Position numbers and translations under genes: made by a program | Notes under the pieces: generated by a model | Seen by the model: the letters and a program-made list of their open reading frames with translations, nothing else | Databases searched by the model: none | Told to the model about the DNA's origin: nothing | Shown: positions 42,580 to 55,469 of the stretch, one piece after another | Numbering within the stretch: the stretch's first letter is position 1 | Layout: each line of letters opens with the position of its first letter | Assembly (NCBI RefSeq): GCF_008831285.2 | Contig: NC_045139.1 | Coordinates: 24,160,412-24,224,411 of the forward strand | Origin: Nymphaea colorata | Taxonomy: Eukaryota > Streptophyta > Magnoliopsida > Nymphaeales > Nymphaeaceae | Length of the DNA: 64,000 nucleotides | Reading direction: 5' to 3'

Positions 42580-44051
42580 TGGCAGGGCCAACCATGCAGG
42601 TTTCTCTCCTTTTCAAATTTTTATTCTCCTTTTTATTTTAGTTTGGAATTAACTAGAGATTTGAATGGACGAGACTCTGATTTCTGGGATGGGAAATGGT
42701 TGGAAGGTAGCACGCCTTTCCAAATATCAATTCTCACTCTTTCTGCTCATTAAATTATTGGATTTCACCTAATTTACGGAAGCCCACCTTTCGGTTTAGA
42801 TTTTAGATTAAAACAACCCCAATTAAGGTTCATGTGAATTAAGATTGGACTGTTAAGTGAAATTGAGCAATTGAATATGTAGAATATGAATAGACGAGTT
42901 TCAATTAACTACCCAACTTAGAACTTTAAAATTTAGAAGAATCTATGGTGCCATTCAAGTCATGTGTGGTGCCCCATTCTTCCTAATAATGTGTTTTATA
43001 TAAGTTTGAATTCAGATGGTTAAATGAATAATGCGATGGGTAAAGGTAATTCTGATGATATACATTGTGCGAACTTACTTGTAGCACAGTTGCTTTGTGA
43101 TTTACTTGTATGATTAATCGGAACCCCGAGATGTGCTGTCAATTATATGTACAATTTTAATTTTCATGCCTTTGAAAAGCATGTCTAAAGCACTTATTTC
43201 TTGTGTGAGTGACATTGAATCATATTGACGAAAGCATGAGATTAACATTAGTTAAATGCATGATGAGTTTCAAAGCTAGGTAGACATATTTATTTTGTTT
43301 AACATAAAGCATAATATATTGGTGCTAACTGTACATATTTTTCTTGAAACGGTACATGTTACCCTTATGGGAGGCACAACACTGAGGTGACGCACGGTCA
43401 TAAAACCAATGAAATTATGAAATTAATAAATAATTTTAAAAAAATGTCTTGTCATTGTGCCTTGCATGATTTAAGGGTAAAAACTAAATGAGTTTGATAT
43501 GCTCATTTTAATCATGTTCATGTTTGGTTAGCTCAAGCTTGTTTATTATGCCTGGGACATGATGTTCATACTATATATGCACATACTACTTTCAATTAGT
43601 CCTAGTCATTTATGAACTCATTTAATACAATCAAACTAGGGACACACCCACCGAGAACAGTTGTGTACTTACAATTTTAAATTTCTTGCTTTTCAGGTGG
43701 TCCGATTAAATGCAGTTGAGGCTTGGAAGCACAATCTAGCTTTGTAGTTCACACATTTATTCAGAATTATGATTTTGGTTGTGTTGGTTTCCCTGTCAAA
43801 AAATATCTGCATATGACTCATACCCGGTTCAGTGTATCTTGAGGCATACACTGTAAATATTAAAAGTTTATTTTAGTCCCAAATGCATGTGATATTTCCA
43901 TGTGTGCGCCAAAATTTCAAAAGAAGACCCATTATCTGCTTAAGACTGATTGATTATATGCTAAATTTTGACTATATGCTAAATTGTACAAGCAATTATT
44001 TGATTAGCCTTTGTGACCTCAGTAGCCATCATATAGAGCCTACATCTGTTT
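42580..44051. other. intergenic, no gene recognised
   Basis: AT-rich with short frames. Nothing supported. Confidence 0.5.
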
Positions 44052-44064
44052 AAGACAGATCGTG

Positions 44065-44104
<40 letters not shown>

Positions 44105-44117
44105 CTAATTTTGGGTG

Positions 44118-44191
<74 letters not shown>

Positions 44192-44197
44192 AATTTT
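44052..44197. repeat. duplicated (TA)n(GA)n microsatellite with tail
   Basis: A TA run, a GA run and the tail gctaattttgggtgtta occur twice in a row (44067-44120 and about 44121-44205), with different run lengths. Confidence 0.9.
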
Positions 44198-44205
44198 GGG
44201 TGTTA

Positions 44206-47040
44206 CAATATCAGACTGGATTTCCCATAGCTAATATATACTCAACTGGATCCTTGAGTCCAATGGCTACAATGTCATCCACACACAATTAGAACGAGGA
44301 CTTTGAAAATAAATTCTTGTTTATGTAGCTAGTTAATTACTAGCTGAGCTCAGTTTGCCATACCTTCAGTCAACTGTTTTATATGTGCAATTCAAATCCA
44401 ATCCAAATCCAATTTTTAGATTCACTTTAGAATTTGAACTGCATTAGGAACTATTAAGAACCAAGTTTCAAAATGTATATATATTACATATATGATATTT
44501 ATTTAAAGCTGAATTTGAATTTGAATCCAAAACTGAATCTGATCAGATATTTATTTAAATTGAATCCAAATCTGATCTGATTTTTTCCAACAGTGAACTT
44601 GTTTTTAGCAGTCAGACATCAAATCCATGCGGTGAAATCCTAGATCCAATAGGTGACACCAAAAAAGGTTGCAAAAACTATCAGATGATTTGAAACAGGT
44701 TCTTGCCTTATAGGGTTGGGACTATTGGTATGATTTCAGTTGTGTTCAATTGCTTATCAACGATGGCAAAGGGAGAGTAAGAATTCTAGCTGCTAGGATC
44801 ACGAACTCATCGTAATGTCAATATTGTGAGAATTATTTCCCCATAATTGGAATTATCATGACGAAAGGGAGTCCTTTTATAGGTAAATTTTTAATTGACC
44901 TATTAAGGTTAATGAATATTGAATACAGTGGGTTTAAGTGCATGAGACGTTTTTAATTGTCCCATGTGATGAAGAAATGTTGTAGGATCTGTCATATTGT
45001 AAAAGTATTTGTGTTTCTAGCAGAAAATAGCGGTTTTTCCCGACGGCTGCTTCCCATTCCATCAAACGAGCGACTAAATTTTCCTGGAGTTAACATCTCA
45101 TTTCATCACACACGATGAAAAAAATGGAATGAGAAGCAAATTTCCCATTCCACCTATTCCTTCCACAATTTCATGATGTCAAACTATAGCTAAAAGGGAA
45201 CTGTATATAAAGACAATAGTTACCATCAAATAAATCTACCTTTCCTGTGTTGTAGAATATCATAGAAACAAACATTTAATTAATATCATGTGGAGAAAGT
45301 TTATCTACCCCTGACAAAATTTTTACATAAGCAATGGATCGAGACGTTCTTCAGTAATCGACATTTTTATCTTTCTGCCCTTCATGATCTCGTTATATAT
45401 TGACTATTGGGTCATGTGTGGGAGGCAATCCATTTATAAGGTAAAAGTATTAATGTCATTGTAATATTGTCGACAAACATGGTGTCCAATTTTTTAGGAT
45501 ATGATCTTAAAAATATATTAAACTAAAATCAAGTGAAAATTGTACTCAAATTCTGGTAAAAACCAATCACCGCAAGTGGGAGGCTAAACTGTATTGCACT
45601 CCTTAATTCTGCTGCTTAAAATAAAAATAAAATGTATGAAAGCTTTTCAAAGGATCTTATGGCAAAAACTCAAGCGGATACATACAACTCCTTAATTCTG
45701 CTGCTTAAACTGGCCCTGTACATTCACTATAAAAATATGTGCCAATTAAGTATCCCAATGCAGGGTCCGAGAGTGTAGCTTATATCAGGATCCTTAGGAG
45801 TGATGATCGGTCCTGCAGTTTTGGCAACGTTAAAATTTCATCAGCAAAAGCCTTTTAACTGTTTGTCATGACCCAAATAATTTGCAATTTTAAAGCTCTT
45901 TGAAGTGTGAAGGAGGAGTATTTCATCCTAGCACCCAAAGAGAGCCGAAGCTCCCACCCAAAACTTCACCCACTTGGAGGATGTACCTGCACGTTACACA
46001 AGTGAAAACAAGCAATTATGATAAATATCCAATTTCAAGTATAAAATGTATATTACAAATGGATGAACCCAAGCCCTAAGGGGCATAATATAGCTGGTCG
46101 GCCTAAATGGCTTACTAACAATGCACCCTCATTTTGATTAATGTGGGTGCTAGCTACTCTTCTCAACAGCAAAAAGTGGCATGCACGACACTAAGTTAAT
46201 GCTATATCATAGAACAACCCAAATCTTAACACCACTTTGGACACTGGCTGCTGGGGGAAGGAGGTGAGGATTCCCTTCCATTCAACTGAAAATGGATGTA
46301 GCTGCACTTTTTCGGACAATTTGTCTTATCACACCCAGTCCCTTCACTTGCTACATTTAACATTTGCATCACTACTTGTCCCCATGTACAGTCTCCTTGC
46401 AATGTTTTGAACCTCTACAGCTGAAACTTGGATCCATATCTGAAAACCTTCATAACATATAATGAATGCCAAGAGAAGTTGCATCATTAATCTTTGGTTG
46501 CAATCTAAGGCGTTCAGTCCGTTTTGGAAAATCTCTTTGGGGAATGGCTATATGTTAGAATTGCCTTAGGAAAAACTGCAGCAGGCTTTTTCTGTTCTGG
46601 CATTCTTTGGTATAAGGACAATCAGGTAACCAATCTTTCATTACCGGACTGCAAAGCTGGGGAGTATACAGAATCGATCATTTGTCAATCTCTTATTCGA
46701 TAGGTCCCAATTGTCATGGCCCACTTGTCATAAGAGCTAACAATTCCAAATGGAAATATTGGCTCCATGGATTCAAAGAGTCCATAGTGTTGAATAACAT
46801 CTAGTTTATGAATAGATTTTACTCCAACATGATGATTCATAATTTTGGTCTTTCAGGTGCTGTAATAACCTAGCTGTCTAAGCAAGGGATGCTATGACAT
46901 GAGGGTCTAGATTTGTCTCGTAACATTCTTCATTCTTTCTCCAATGGAAGGGACCACCACCAACCCACTTTGGTCGGAAATTTGTCGTTGTTCCACAAGC
47001 GTTATTTTGAAAAGCTTTCACAGGACAATAGTATCACTGT
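44206..47040. other. intergenic DNA upstream of the intact UGT
   Basis: No gene is recognised in 2.8 kb. The 45040-45170 part has cccattccatcaaacgag and tggaatgagaagcaaatttcccattcc words that could be a decayed transposon end. No termini could be paired. Confidence 0.45.
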
Positions 47041-47115
47041 CTAATTCTGGCACCAGCGAACGTGCCGGCCAACAGGAGCACATCAGCTGAACGGCCTGAC
47101 CTATCCTTCCGTAGC

Positions 47116-47123
47116 TTATAAAC
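47116..47123 (+). promoter_or_regulatory. candidate TATA box of the intact UGT
   Basis: ttataaac lies 71-64 bp before the ATG at 47187. The following sequence (aggctggagctgg) is shared with the broken paralogue, which has a TATA-like element at the same place. Confidence 0.6.
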
Positions 47124-47186
47124 AGGCTGGAGCTGGAGAGTTTGCCTTAACGCTGCAGCAGCCTTAGTGAGGTTGACTGAGGAAAG

Positions 47187-48629
47187 ATGAAGCAGCAGCA
47201 GCAGCGGACGGTGGTTCTGTATCCCTCCCCAGGCATGGGCCACCTCATCACCATGGTGGAGCTCGGCAAGCTGATTCACCTCCGCCTCCGCCTCCCCGTC
47301 ACCATCCTCATCGCCTCCCCTCCCTTCAACCTCGGCAACCCCACCCCTTACATCAACGCCATCGAGTCCTCCGATCTCGGTATCTCCTTCCACTACCTTC
47401 CCCAGCCGCTCGATTTCTCCCATCAAGATCACAATGCCCAGCACCACGAGCTTCTCGTCTTCAAATTCCTCAACGCCTGCAACCCCCACGTCAAGGATAA
47501 GTTGGAGCTCATCTCCAAGTCCTCTACCATCCTAGCCATTGTCGTCGACTTCTTCTGCGTCGCCTCCATAAGCGTCGCCGCTGCCAACCTGGGCTCACCC
47601 GTGTATGTTTACTTCACTTCCCCTGCTGGAGCACTAGCATCCTGCTTGTACCACAACGAGCTGCATCGCCGGTCAGACGTCAGCTTCCGTCATCTCAATG
47701 TGGATTTGCATATCCCCGGCATCCCCCCGTTGCCATCCCGGGATATGCCTCTTCCCATGCTGGACCGTGAAGACACGTACTTTTGCTTGCTAGAATCCTC
47801 ATCCCAGATGTGCCGAGCTCAAGGGATCATATTGAACACCTTTGACGCGCTGGAGCCGCGGGCGCTCCAAGCAATCTCGGACGGCCTGTGCACGCCGAAT
47901 GGATCCACGCCTCCCCTCCACACAATCGGGCCCGTGATCACGGCCGAGAAGAAGATGGACAGTGATGCCGAGTGCCTCAACTGGCTCGACTCTCAACCGG
48001 ACCGTAGCGTGGTATTCTTGTGCTTTGGCAGCCTAGGCCGTTTCTCTGTGGATCAGCTCGCGGAGATCGCGGATGGGCTGGAGCGCAGTGGTCAAGGGTT
48101 CCTTTGGGTGGTTCGAGGCCCAGCCAGAGGGCCAGGACCGGCTCTCGCGTCAGAAGACCCAGACCTTGAAGCGCTGCTGCCACGAGGGTTCTTGGAGCGG
48201 ACTCACGGCAAGGGGCTGGTGGTCAAGTCGTGGGCGCCGCAGGTGAGGGTGCTGAGCCATGAAGCGGTTGGCGGGTTCGTGACGCACTGTGGGTGGAACT
48301 CGGTGCTGGAGAGCATAATAGCAGGCGTGCCCATGGTGGCGTGGCCGCTATATGCTGAGCAACGCATTAACCGGGTTTTGCTGGTGAAGGAGATGGGTCT
48401 GGCCATTGCCGTTCAAGAAGGCACAGACGGTCTAGTGGGCGCAGCCGAGGTAGAGAGATGTGTCCGACTGCTGCTGGAATCCGAGGAGGGGTCTGCGCTG
48501 AGGGAGCGAGCAGCAGAAGCCAGGGATGCCGGTGCCGCAGTAGTCAGGGAAGGCGGATCCTCGTGGGCTGGCCTGGCAAGGTTGGCCGATGAGTGGGTGG
48601 TGAGGGCTGGCACAACAAAGGGTAGTTAG
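47187..48629 (+). CDS. UDP-glycosyltransferase, UGT88-like, intact
   Basis: This single-exon gene encodes a 480-residue family-1 glycosyltransferase. Such enzymes work in the cytosol and attach a sugar, usually glucose from UDP-glucose, to phenolics or other small molecules; the acceptor cannot be read from the sequence. The N-terminal domain has PGMGHL with catalytic His19 and AIVVDFF with Asp121, the expected charge-relay pair. The PSPG box spans residues 349-392, from WAPQVRVLSHEAVGGF to PLYAEQ. Trp at box position 22, Glu at 43 and Gln at 44 are present, a pattern usual for UDP-glucose users. Length is typical. The start is the first ATG, in a context shared with the broken paralogue at 8950-10394. 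No signal peptide is seen. The UGT88 label comes from overall resemblance and is less sure than the family. Confidence 0.95.
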   Translation: MKQQQQRTVVLYPSPGMGHLITMVELGKLIHLRLRLPVTILIASPPFNLGNPTPYINAIESSDLGISFHYLPQPLDFSHQDHNAQHHELLVFKFLNACNPHVKDKLELISKSSTILAIVVDFFCVASISVAAANLGSPVYVYFTSPAGALASCLYHNELHRRSDVSFRHLNVDLHIPGIPPLPSRDMPLPMLDREDTYFCLLESSSQMCRAQGIILNTFDALEPRALQAISDGLCTPNGSTPPLHTIGPVITAEKKMDSDAECLNWLDSQPDRSVVFLCFGSLGRFSVDQLAEIADGLERSGQGFLWVVRGPARGPGPALASEDPDLEALLPRGFLERTHGKGLVVKSWAPQVRVLSHEAVGGFVTHCGWNSVLESIIAGVPMVAWPLYAEQRINRVLLVKEMGLAIAVQEGTDGLVGAAEVERCVRLLLESEEGSALRERAAEARDAGAAVVREGGSSWAGLARLADEWVVRAGTTKGS

Positions 48630-48690
48630 TGTCGGTAAGCCACGGAATTCAAGGTTCAGAAGAAAAGTAGAAAGGAATGTGATTCACTGA

Positions 48691-49754
48691 ACCATAACTA
48701 CGCTGCAACCTGATTGATCAGAACTGAACTTTGTTTGCCTGGAAGAGAGTGGTGTTTTTTTTCGTCATCCAAAGAGATGTGCTTGTTCCCTTCAGATGTC
48801 AATGTGACATCTGAAATTCTGTTATTTTAGATATAAGTTAATATGTTCTTACCTTTATTTGAGTCTGTTTTGCTTACTTTTCTTTTTGCTTATAATGTTT
48901 TTGGTTTATGTTTTTGTTTACTTGTAGCAAAACTACTTCCACCGACTTGAGTGCATATTAGAGATTTTGTCTTTGGGGTGGTCGACAATTAAATCCTTTA
49001 TAAGAGGTCTCGATCATCTGTGACTAAAGTTGAACTTTCTTCTAAACCTCTTTCACTTATTGTGTAATACTAAAGTGTCAGTATATTTTTAAAATTAATT
49101 CTTAGAAAATTTAAGTTTCTAATATTTTTCAATCACATCATATATTTAACACAAAATTCCTTTTTAGAAACAAGCAGCTTCAAATTATTTAGTTAGGCAG
49201 CTTCAGTTATTTAGTTAGGACCATTGTCACAGAAAACATCTTTTATTCAAAAGAAAAAGTGAGAAAAACGTAAAAACGAGTTATCCATTGAAAAAGAAAA
49301 AATCTGTTTGAAAAAAAAACATGTTTTATTTGATTTTTATTTCCATTTTGTGTGTTTTTTTTATGTTTTTATGTTTTTCGCCTTTTTTTCATTTTCTTAT
49401 GTTGTTACAATTTTTAAAAACCAAATTTTTATTTTCACATTTTACATTTAGCTTTTTAAATTTTAAATTTACCGAGATTTTATAAAAAAACAGCTTTGTC
49501 ATGTTATAAAAAAAAAAACTAGTCTTTATACCAAAAAATGATATTTGTGGAATTTGTTCGCCAAATATTGAACATAAGAGATGAAAATATTCTACTACAA
49601 ACCACGACTACGCTGCAGCCTGGTTGATCATAAATGAACTCTATTTGTCTAAAAGTGTGTCGTGTTTTTTCGTCATCCAAAGAGATGTGCTTGTTCCCTT
49701 CATATGTGACATCTGAAACTCTGTTATTTTAGAAATAAGTTAATACATGCTTAA
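48691..49754 (+). repeat. duplicated 3' flank of the UGT (48691-48852 and 49601-49754)
   Basis: Both copies run from accataactacgctgc-like sequence through gtcatccaaagagatgtgct and gtgacatctgaa to ataagttaata. They lie 62 bp and 972 bp after the UGT stop, about 910 bp apart, in the same orientation, with moderate divergence. The AT-rich DNA between them has no gene. Confidence 0.9.
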
Positions 49755-49869
49755 ACTTTATTCCATTGCTCTTTCGAGGATATTTCAAAGTCAAAGTGAA
49801 AACCAGCTTTTCTCTTCTTCACAACCAATCAATAAAGTAAAATTCATTATGAATAGGCTAATTCGAGAG

Positions 49870-52800
49870 AAATGATGCTGGGGGATTGCCCCGTTAATTT
49901 ATTGACAAAAAATGAAAGAGTAAGGACGCCAAATATGGGATCCTAAGCATTTACAAAATATCCTTGTATGACCTCCAGTATAAAGATGGCTGCTGCCATA
50001 CTTTGCAGATAGTGGCTCAGTCCACTAAAAAATGGAACACCTCAGATGCTGGGTCATTTCTAAGAAAAACCAAGTTGTTTTGCAAACTATTTGTGGAGCC
50101 TCCCAAAACCTGAAGAACAATATCTTTTCTCAACCATTTGCAGCAACGGCTGAGAGCTCCCATTGTTACATATCACCTTAAGGACACGAACACACCTTTT
50201 TTGTTTTCTGGACTACTAGTAGGCTGTCCTGTAGTAGCAAGACTTTATCAGCATGCAAGCTATGACAAAAAATGTAACGCTCACTACTCTCCCTAACTAG
50301 AGCTGCCATATCTCTGTTATCCTTGCTAAGGCACACTCTAATGTGAATGTTATAGTAAGTGTCATGATCCCACCTCCAAGAATCCCATGGCAACCCCACC
50401 TCTAACCATGTTTGGGTAGCATGTCTGTTACTCTATTTCCACTCTCTAGAGATAATAAAATCACTGTAGTAACTCCATAGCACCTTATCACTAGAACCTT
50501 GTAGCAAGATTTTTCTCATGCTTAAAGCTGTTGTGCCATTTCTAGATATGCCAAAGGGCTTTGTGTAGAAAGTTCTTCTAGCACTTGAAAAGGATCTTAT
50601 TTTAATTACTTGCAAGAGATCCACCAAACGAAAGCATCCTTGAAAGTTGTTGGATGAAAATTGCGCTGTCCAAACTTCTTAATAACTAACTTTCACAGGC
50701 TTCTAGCTTCTTTGCAATGAAGGAAAACATGGTTGATACCTTCTTGAGCCCTATGCAGATATAACATTTGGAAGCAAGATGAAGACCACGTTTTTGGGCT
50801 CTAGTGTCAACTTGGAGACGGCCTTCAGCTGCCAAGAAGGTCATCCATGTAGCAGGGGCTCCAACTTTCCAAATGAAATTCCTCCAATGCTGAATTGGAC
50901 TGCTGGGTTGCAACATGTCCCAGATATGGTTTTGTGGCATCGGGCGAGAGCCACAGTCCACCCATTCAACTATGTCCTGCCTGCTATCATTAAGCATATG
51001 AAGTTGCATTGGACTGCTCATAAAGTCCAGGAAAGTTTGGACATATGTGTCCTCATCGACAAGAAGCTCCTCAAAAGTGCAGTTCATGGTATCCTGAACT
51101 AAGGCCAATAGGTAGGTGAGATCATTCTAGCAATAATGACACCATTTCACCTATCCTACCAAAATTTGACTCTTGACCCATTATTGACTCTTCGATGAAC
51201 TTGAGATTCAATTGACTGCCAAGATTTGATCAACCTCCTCCATGAGACAGGTTTGCTCAAACAAAGTTTATAATGTCATAAGCTCTTTTTGGTCAAATAC
51301 TTGGCCTTGAAAAGATCTGCCCAAAGAGAATCCTGTGTGATAGCTTTAACCCCAAGAAAGCAAAGCTTAAACCAGCTAACATCCACCATGCACCGATGAC
51401 CAACTCCACCCTCCACCTTCGGTTTAAAAAGAGTATACCAACTGATCAGGTGGGACCCTTTTGCCTCCATGTCATCTCTCTAGATGAAGCCCGAACATGG
51501 CTTGTCAATTTGTTGGCAAGTGGACAAAGGAATCCATAATACTATCATTCGATAGCTAAGAATAGCCGCCAAGACATGTCTTACCAAGCAAAGTCTGCCG
51601 TCATAAGAGAGCAACTTATGTTTCCAACTGGCACGCTTTTGATGAATTTTAGTCACTATATGCCTGCATTGGCTCTCTGTGATGGCCTGAACTTCGAGAG
51701 GAAGACCCAAATGTTTAGCAGGTAAATTACCCCTTCTCCAACCTGTGATAGCACATAGCCTGCTGCATTCCAATTTAGAAAAGTTGAAGAAAATAACAAA
51801 GCTCTTGTCAAGATTAACTTTGATGCCTGAACTGGCCTTAAACTCTGAGATGCAATCTCTGAGGCCTAGGAAAAACTTTTTTTTTCCCTTCAATAAAAAA
51901 GAAAACATCATCAACATAAAAGGAAGAATGGTTGGAGCTTAATGAACTAACATTGGGAACATGGATCAGTCCCAACTGCAAATAATCCAGCATGCTTTGG
52001 CTAAGAATTTTCATCGTAATGACAAATAGGTAAGGTGACAGGGGGTCTCCATGCCGCAGCCCCTTTGTGGTGTGAAACCATAAACCTTCCTTGTCATTAA
52101 TGAAAACCACAGAGGACACCATAGACATAAGGAATTTTCCTGATCTAGTTATAGCAAAAGCATAGTAAAGAAAGCCCATTGTCTAGAAACTGCCTATTCA
52201 CTCTATCATAAGCCTTACTAAGATCAATTTTACCGCACATAGCTTTAGACATGCTACGGTCGAGGGAATGAACCACCACCTGACTCAACAGAAAGTTGTC
52301 CTAAATATTAGGACCCATAAAAAAACGCACCTAATTCTCTCAAGAATTTGGCTTAGGATAGGCTTCATGCATAAGACCATTCAAATGAGAAACTTAAGAA
52401 TGCGAATGCATAGAGAGATAGGTTGGAACTTGTCCATGGTACAAACGCCCTCCTCTTGGGGAAAAAGAACAATGTGACTTCTATTGATCCTTTTTACTAT
52501 GCGACCAGACTGGAAAAATTCTTTTATAGTGAGCCTCCCCCCAAAACTCTTTCTCTTCTGCAGACACCATCAGACTTAGACAACATTCGAAGGAAGGAGC
52601 CTAGAGCCCACATTAACAAACAAAATGTCTTTGAAATTCCATTGCAAGTAGCAAAAATTTCATCCAACTCTAAGACAACCTTCTCGCCATCCATGATAGT
52701 CCAGATACAGTTTCTCTTTTGTCTGCCTTTAGCAATAGCGGAAGAATTTAGAATTAGAGTCGCCCTCATTCATCCACCTTATATGAGCTTTTTGTCTAAG

Positions 52801-54720
52801 TCGCTCCTCATCCATCTTAATAAGGTTTAGGAGAGTGAGCAGAGCTTCAACTCAAGAGTGCTGGCAGACAGATCACCCCCTTCCGTAAGCTTCTGAGCCT
52901 TTCCCAATTGCATTGTAAGTCTCTCAATAATCCTCACCAATCATTTGGGCCTTGCTTAGACCATTCCCAAAGCTTATCTCTATCTGATTGGAGTTTAGAT
53001 GTGAGTCTAACCATGGGGCAACCAGTAACTTATTGTAACCAGCAATCTACAATTAAGCTTCTACAATGGAGAAATTGTTCCCAATAAGTGAAGTACCAAA
53101 AGACTAATTTGCCACATGTAAAGAAGTGGTTCCTCTCAGCAGCCACAACAATAGGACTATGGTTGGATGAGTTGTGAGGAAGAATACAAAGGCTAAAAAG
53201 CCAATCACTACAATTTCACCAATCATGAGAGACAAAACAGTGGTCAATCAGATTTTGCACATTAGCAGACCCCTTTCTCTTGATAGACCAATAAAACTTA
53301 GTGAGAGGATCATGGATTTCTACAAACTCATTGGCAATAAAAAAAATTATTGAAGAGAATAACATAGCCAAAGAGCGAGGGGTCTTCCTGATTTCTGAAA
53401 CATGTCCCTCACTGAATTGAAGTCACCCAAGCATACATTCGGCTTATAGAGGCCATCATTGAGCTCATTATATTGAAACCTCTGAATTCAGAAATTCGAA
53501 GGAAGGTACACCCATGAAACCTACATAATTCTACCAGAATTGATATCCTTAACCACAATAACCATTGAACTTGCACTTTAGAGGCCAGAACTTGCACCTT
53601 ATTTGCATCCCACAATAGCCAAATCCTAGCCCACTGGCCATTGAGATGAATGTTGGAAATAGAGTGAAATCTTGGAAACTTCAAACTGAGTTTTTCAAAG
53701 CAGTCCCAATCAAAGAGTTAGCATGCTAAAAAATACATGGACGATTGTGCTGGCCTGAGATCCCAGCGGACCATGAGCGTTCCAAGAAAGGAACCTCATT
53801 GCACCTGAACAAGAACGTTGCACTCACTGCTACACCCTAACAGCTCCTCACTTCTAGAGGTGTTATTCTTTTCTTCCATTTGGATTTCCTTCTCTCCTTT
53901 TAGTAGAAGTAACCTCATTTTCTGATTACCCAGATCATCGGCAGCCGAGGAGGCCCTGTCTTCAGCTTCGAAGTTAGAGTGGTCCATGGGCTGAGCAAGT
54001 AGCAGGCCGGCGTGTGAGCATGAGACATATAGATTAGAGAGAAGCTTCTCTGGCTGAGGATGGCTACCGAACCTCTTCTTAAACGAGCTGGTAGTTTTTC
54101 TTTTCAATTGGTGTTTCTTCCATGTTGAGCTTTTTTGGTGAGAGTCCATCACATCAATTAAGTGGCCATGGTACTCATCTATAGCCATAGAGTTGGCATT
54201 CTGGTGCGCTTGAAGGTTTCTTAAGCTAGACACCACCTTAGTTATGATAGGAGCATCGACACTGTTATGGAACCTGTCCTGATCCACCACTTTTGGGCAT
54301 GCCTCCTTAGTCGAGCAGGCAGGAGCAAGTCTCCTTCTCGCGTTCTTAAGGAGGAACTCAGAACCAGTCCCTCCCTCTTCAACAATACCATCCTCCTCCT
54401 TCTCCACTGTCTATCTAGGGCTGAAAATCTGTTCGCCTGATCAGCTGAACTTGCAATTTTGTTCAAGGAAAAGAACCAGCGTTTGGGGCTTTTGACCATC
54501 ATCTACTCCAATAGTCTTTATAGTGGGAGATTGCTACAATTCCTCGTAGGCAAAAGTGAAATGGATATTTGCCCCACATTTAAGGCAATATGGCACCTTT
54601 GGCTCATACTCAACAGTTTGCTCCAGAGTGTCCCCTTCTTCAAACAAGACTCTTCAGAGCATCCCCTTTCCCCTAGAAGGCTTGCCCCGGAACTGAACTG
54701 CATGATCCCAACTCAAGAGT
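49870..54720 (-). pseudogene. LINE (L1 type), nearly full length but badly decayed
   Basis: Read on the minus strand. ORF1 end: a zinc knuckle at about 54630-54580 (CLKCGANIHFTFAY, with the last Cys replaced by Tyr), then a long charged tail to about 53796. Endonuclease: LSWNAHGPLG-like start near 53790, HLNGQWARIWLLWD near 53640, GDFNSV near 53425 and NHSP near 53160. Reverse transcriptase: TTKGLRHGDPLSPYLF (about 52070), VDDVFFF (about 51910), GIKVNLDKS, and AKHLGLPLEV (about 51710). zf-RVT: FIWKVGAPATWMTFLAAEGR and LASKCYIC (about 50880-50760). The 3' UTR ends about 49870 near a ggggcaatcccccagc hairpin-like sequence. Many frame changes and stops occur in every part. The 5' end is truncated within ORF1. 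Confidence 0.85.
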
Positions 54721-54722
54721 GA

Positions 54723-55380
54723 AAAATGTAAAAAAAGGAACCAAGCACGCTACAAGTCGGACTGCACATGATTTTTATTTCATTTTTTTAATGCCACATT
54801 CATAGGGAGATCAACCGCTATGAATTGAATCAGATATAAACTTTCACCATATTCTTCTTTCCATATATTAGGGTTTGAATTCAGGTTTGAATGCCTTGGA
54901 AAAATCTAATACCATATTCAACTCCAAAATTGGAGTTCCTCATCGGAACCCAAGTCAAATTTGGTTTTCAGTTTAACTTCTGAATTTCAATCTGACTTGT
55001 AAACCCAATCCAAATCACCACCACGAATGCACAAAATCATTGCCATGCATGACACAGAGGAAGAATGTTGTTACATTGTCGATGCATGTCAATGCACCAA
55101 ATAAGCATTGATGAAAGGGTGTGTGGGGGTTACAACACCCAACACAATATCAAATGTAGTGATATTCTGCTAGCGATTGTGATGGGGTAGGAACAATGTC
55201 TTCCATGGAAATTAAGAGTTAAGTCAAATCAGAAGGCTGCCCAACATTGTTTGGCAATTTTGCAAACAATCGTATACAACAATTGATTGGGAGGATTTAG
55301 AGAAAGATGCAACGGAGATGTGGATAGGCCATTGCTTGTTTTATATGAAAGAAATCAATAATGAATTGCTAGCGGTACAG
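54723..55380. other. intergenic, nothing recognised
   Basis: AT-rich with repeated aatttgaat-like words. No supported feature. Confidence 0.45.
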
Positions 55381-55469
55381 CCTACATCTCCACTATCGCC
55401 AATGAGAACTGGCTGGGGTGGAACCCTTCTATACGAATGAAGCGAATTATATACGCCACCACACTCTCA

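Noticed and set aside
47034-47489. Minus-strand 151-codon frame over the start of the intact UGT
   Set aside because: Antisense shadow of the UGT coding sequence; Glu/Gly-rich with no homology.
53796-54407. Charged 203-codon minus-strand frame as an independent gene
   Set aside because: It lies between a LINE zinc knuckle and the endonuclease start, so it is the ORF1 tail of that LINE.
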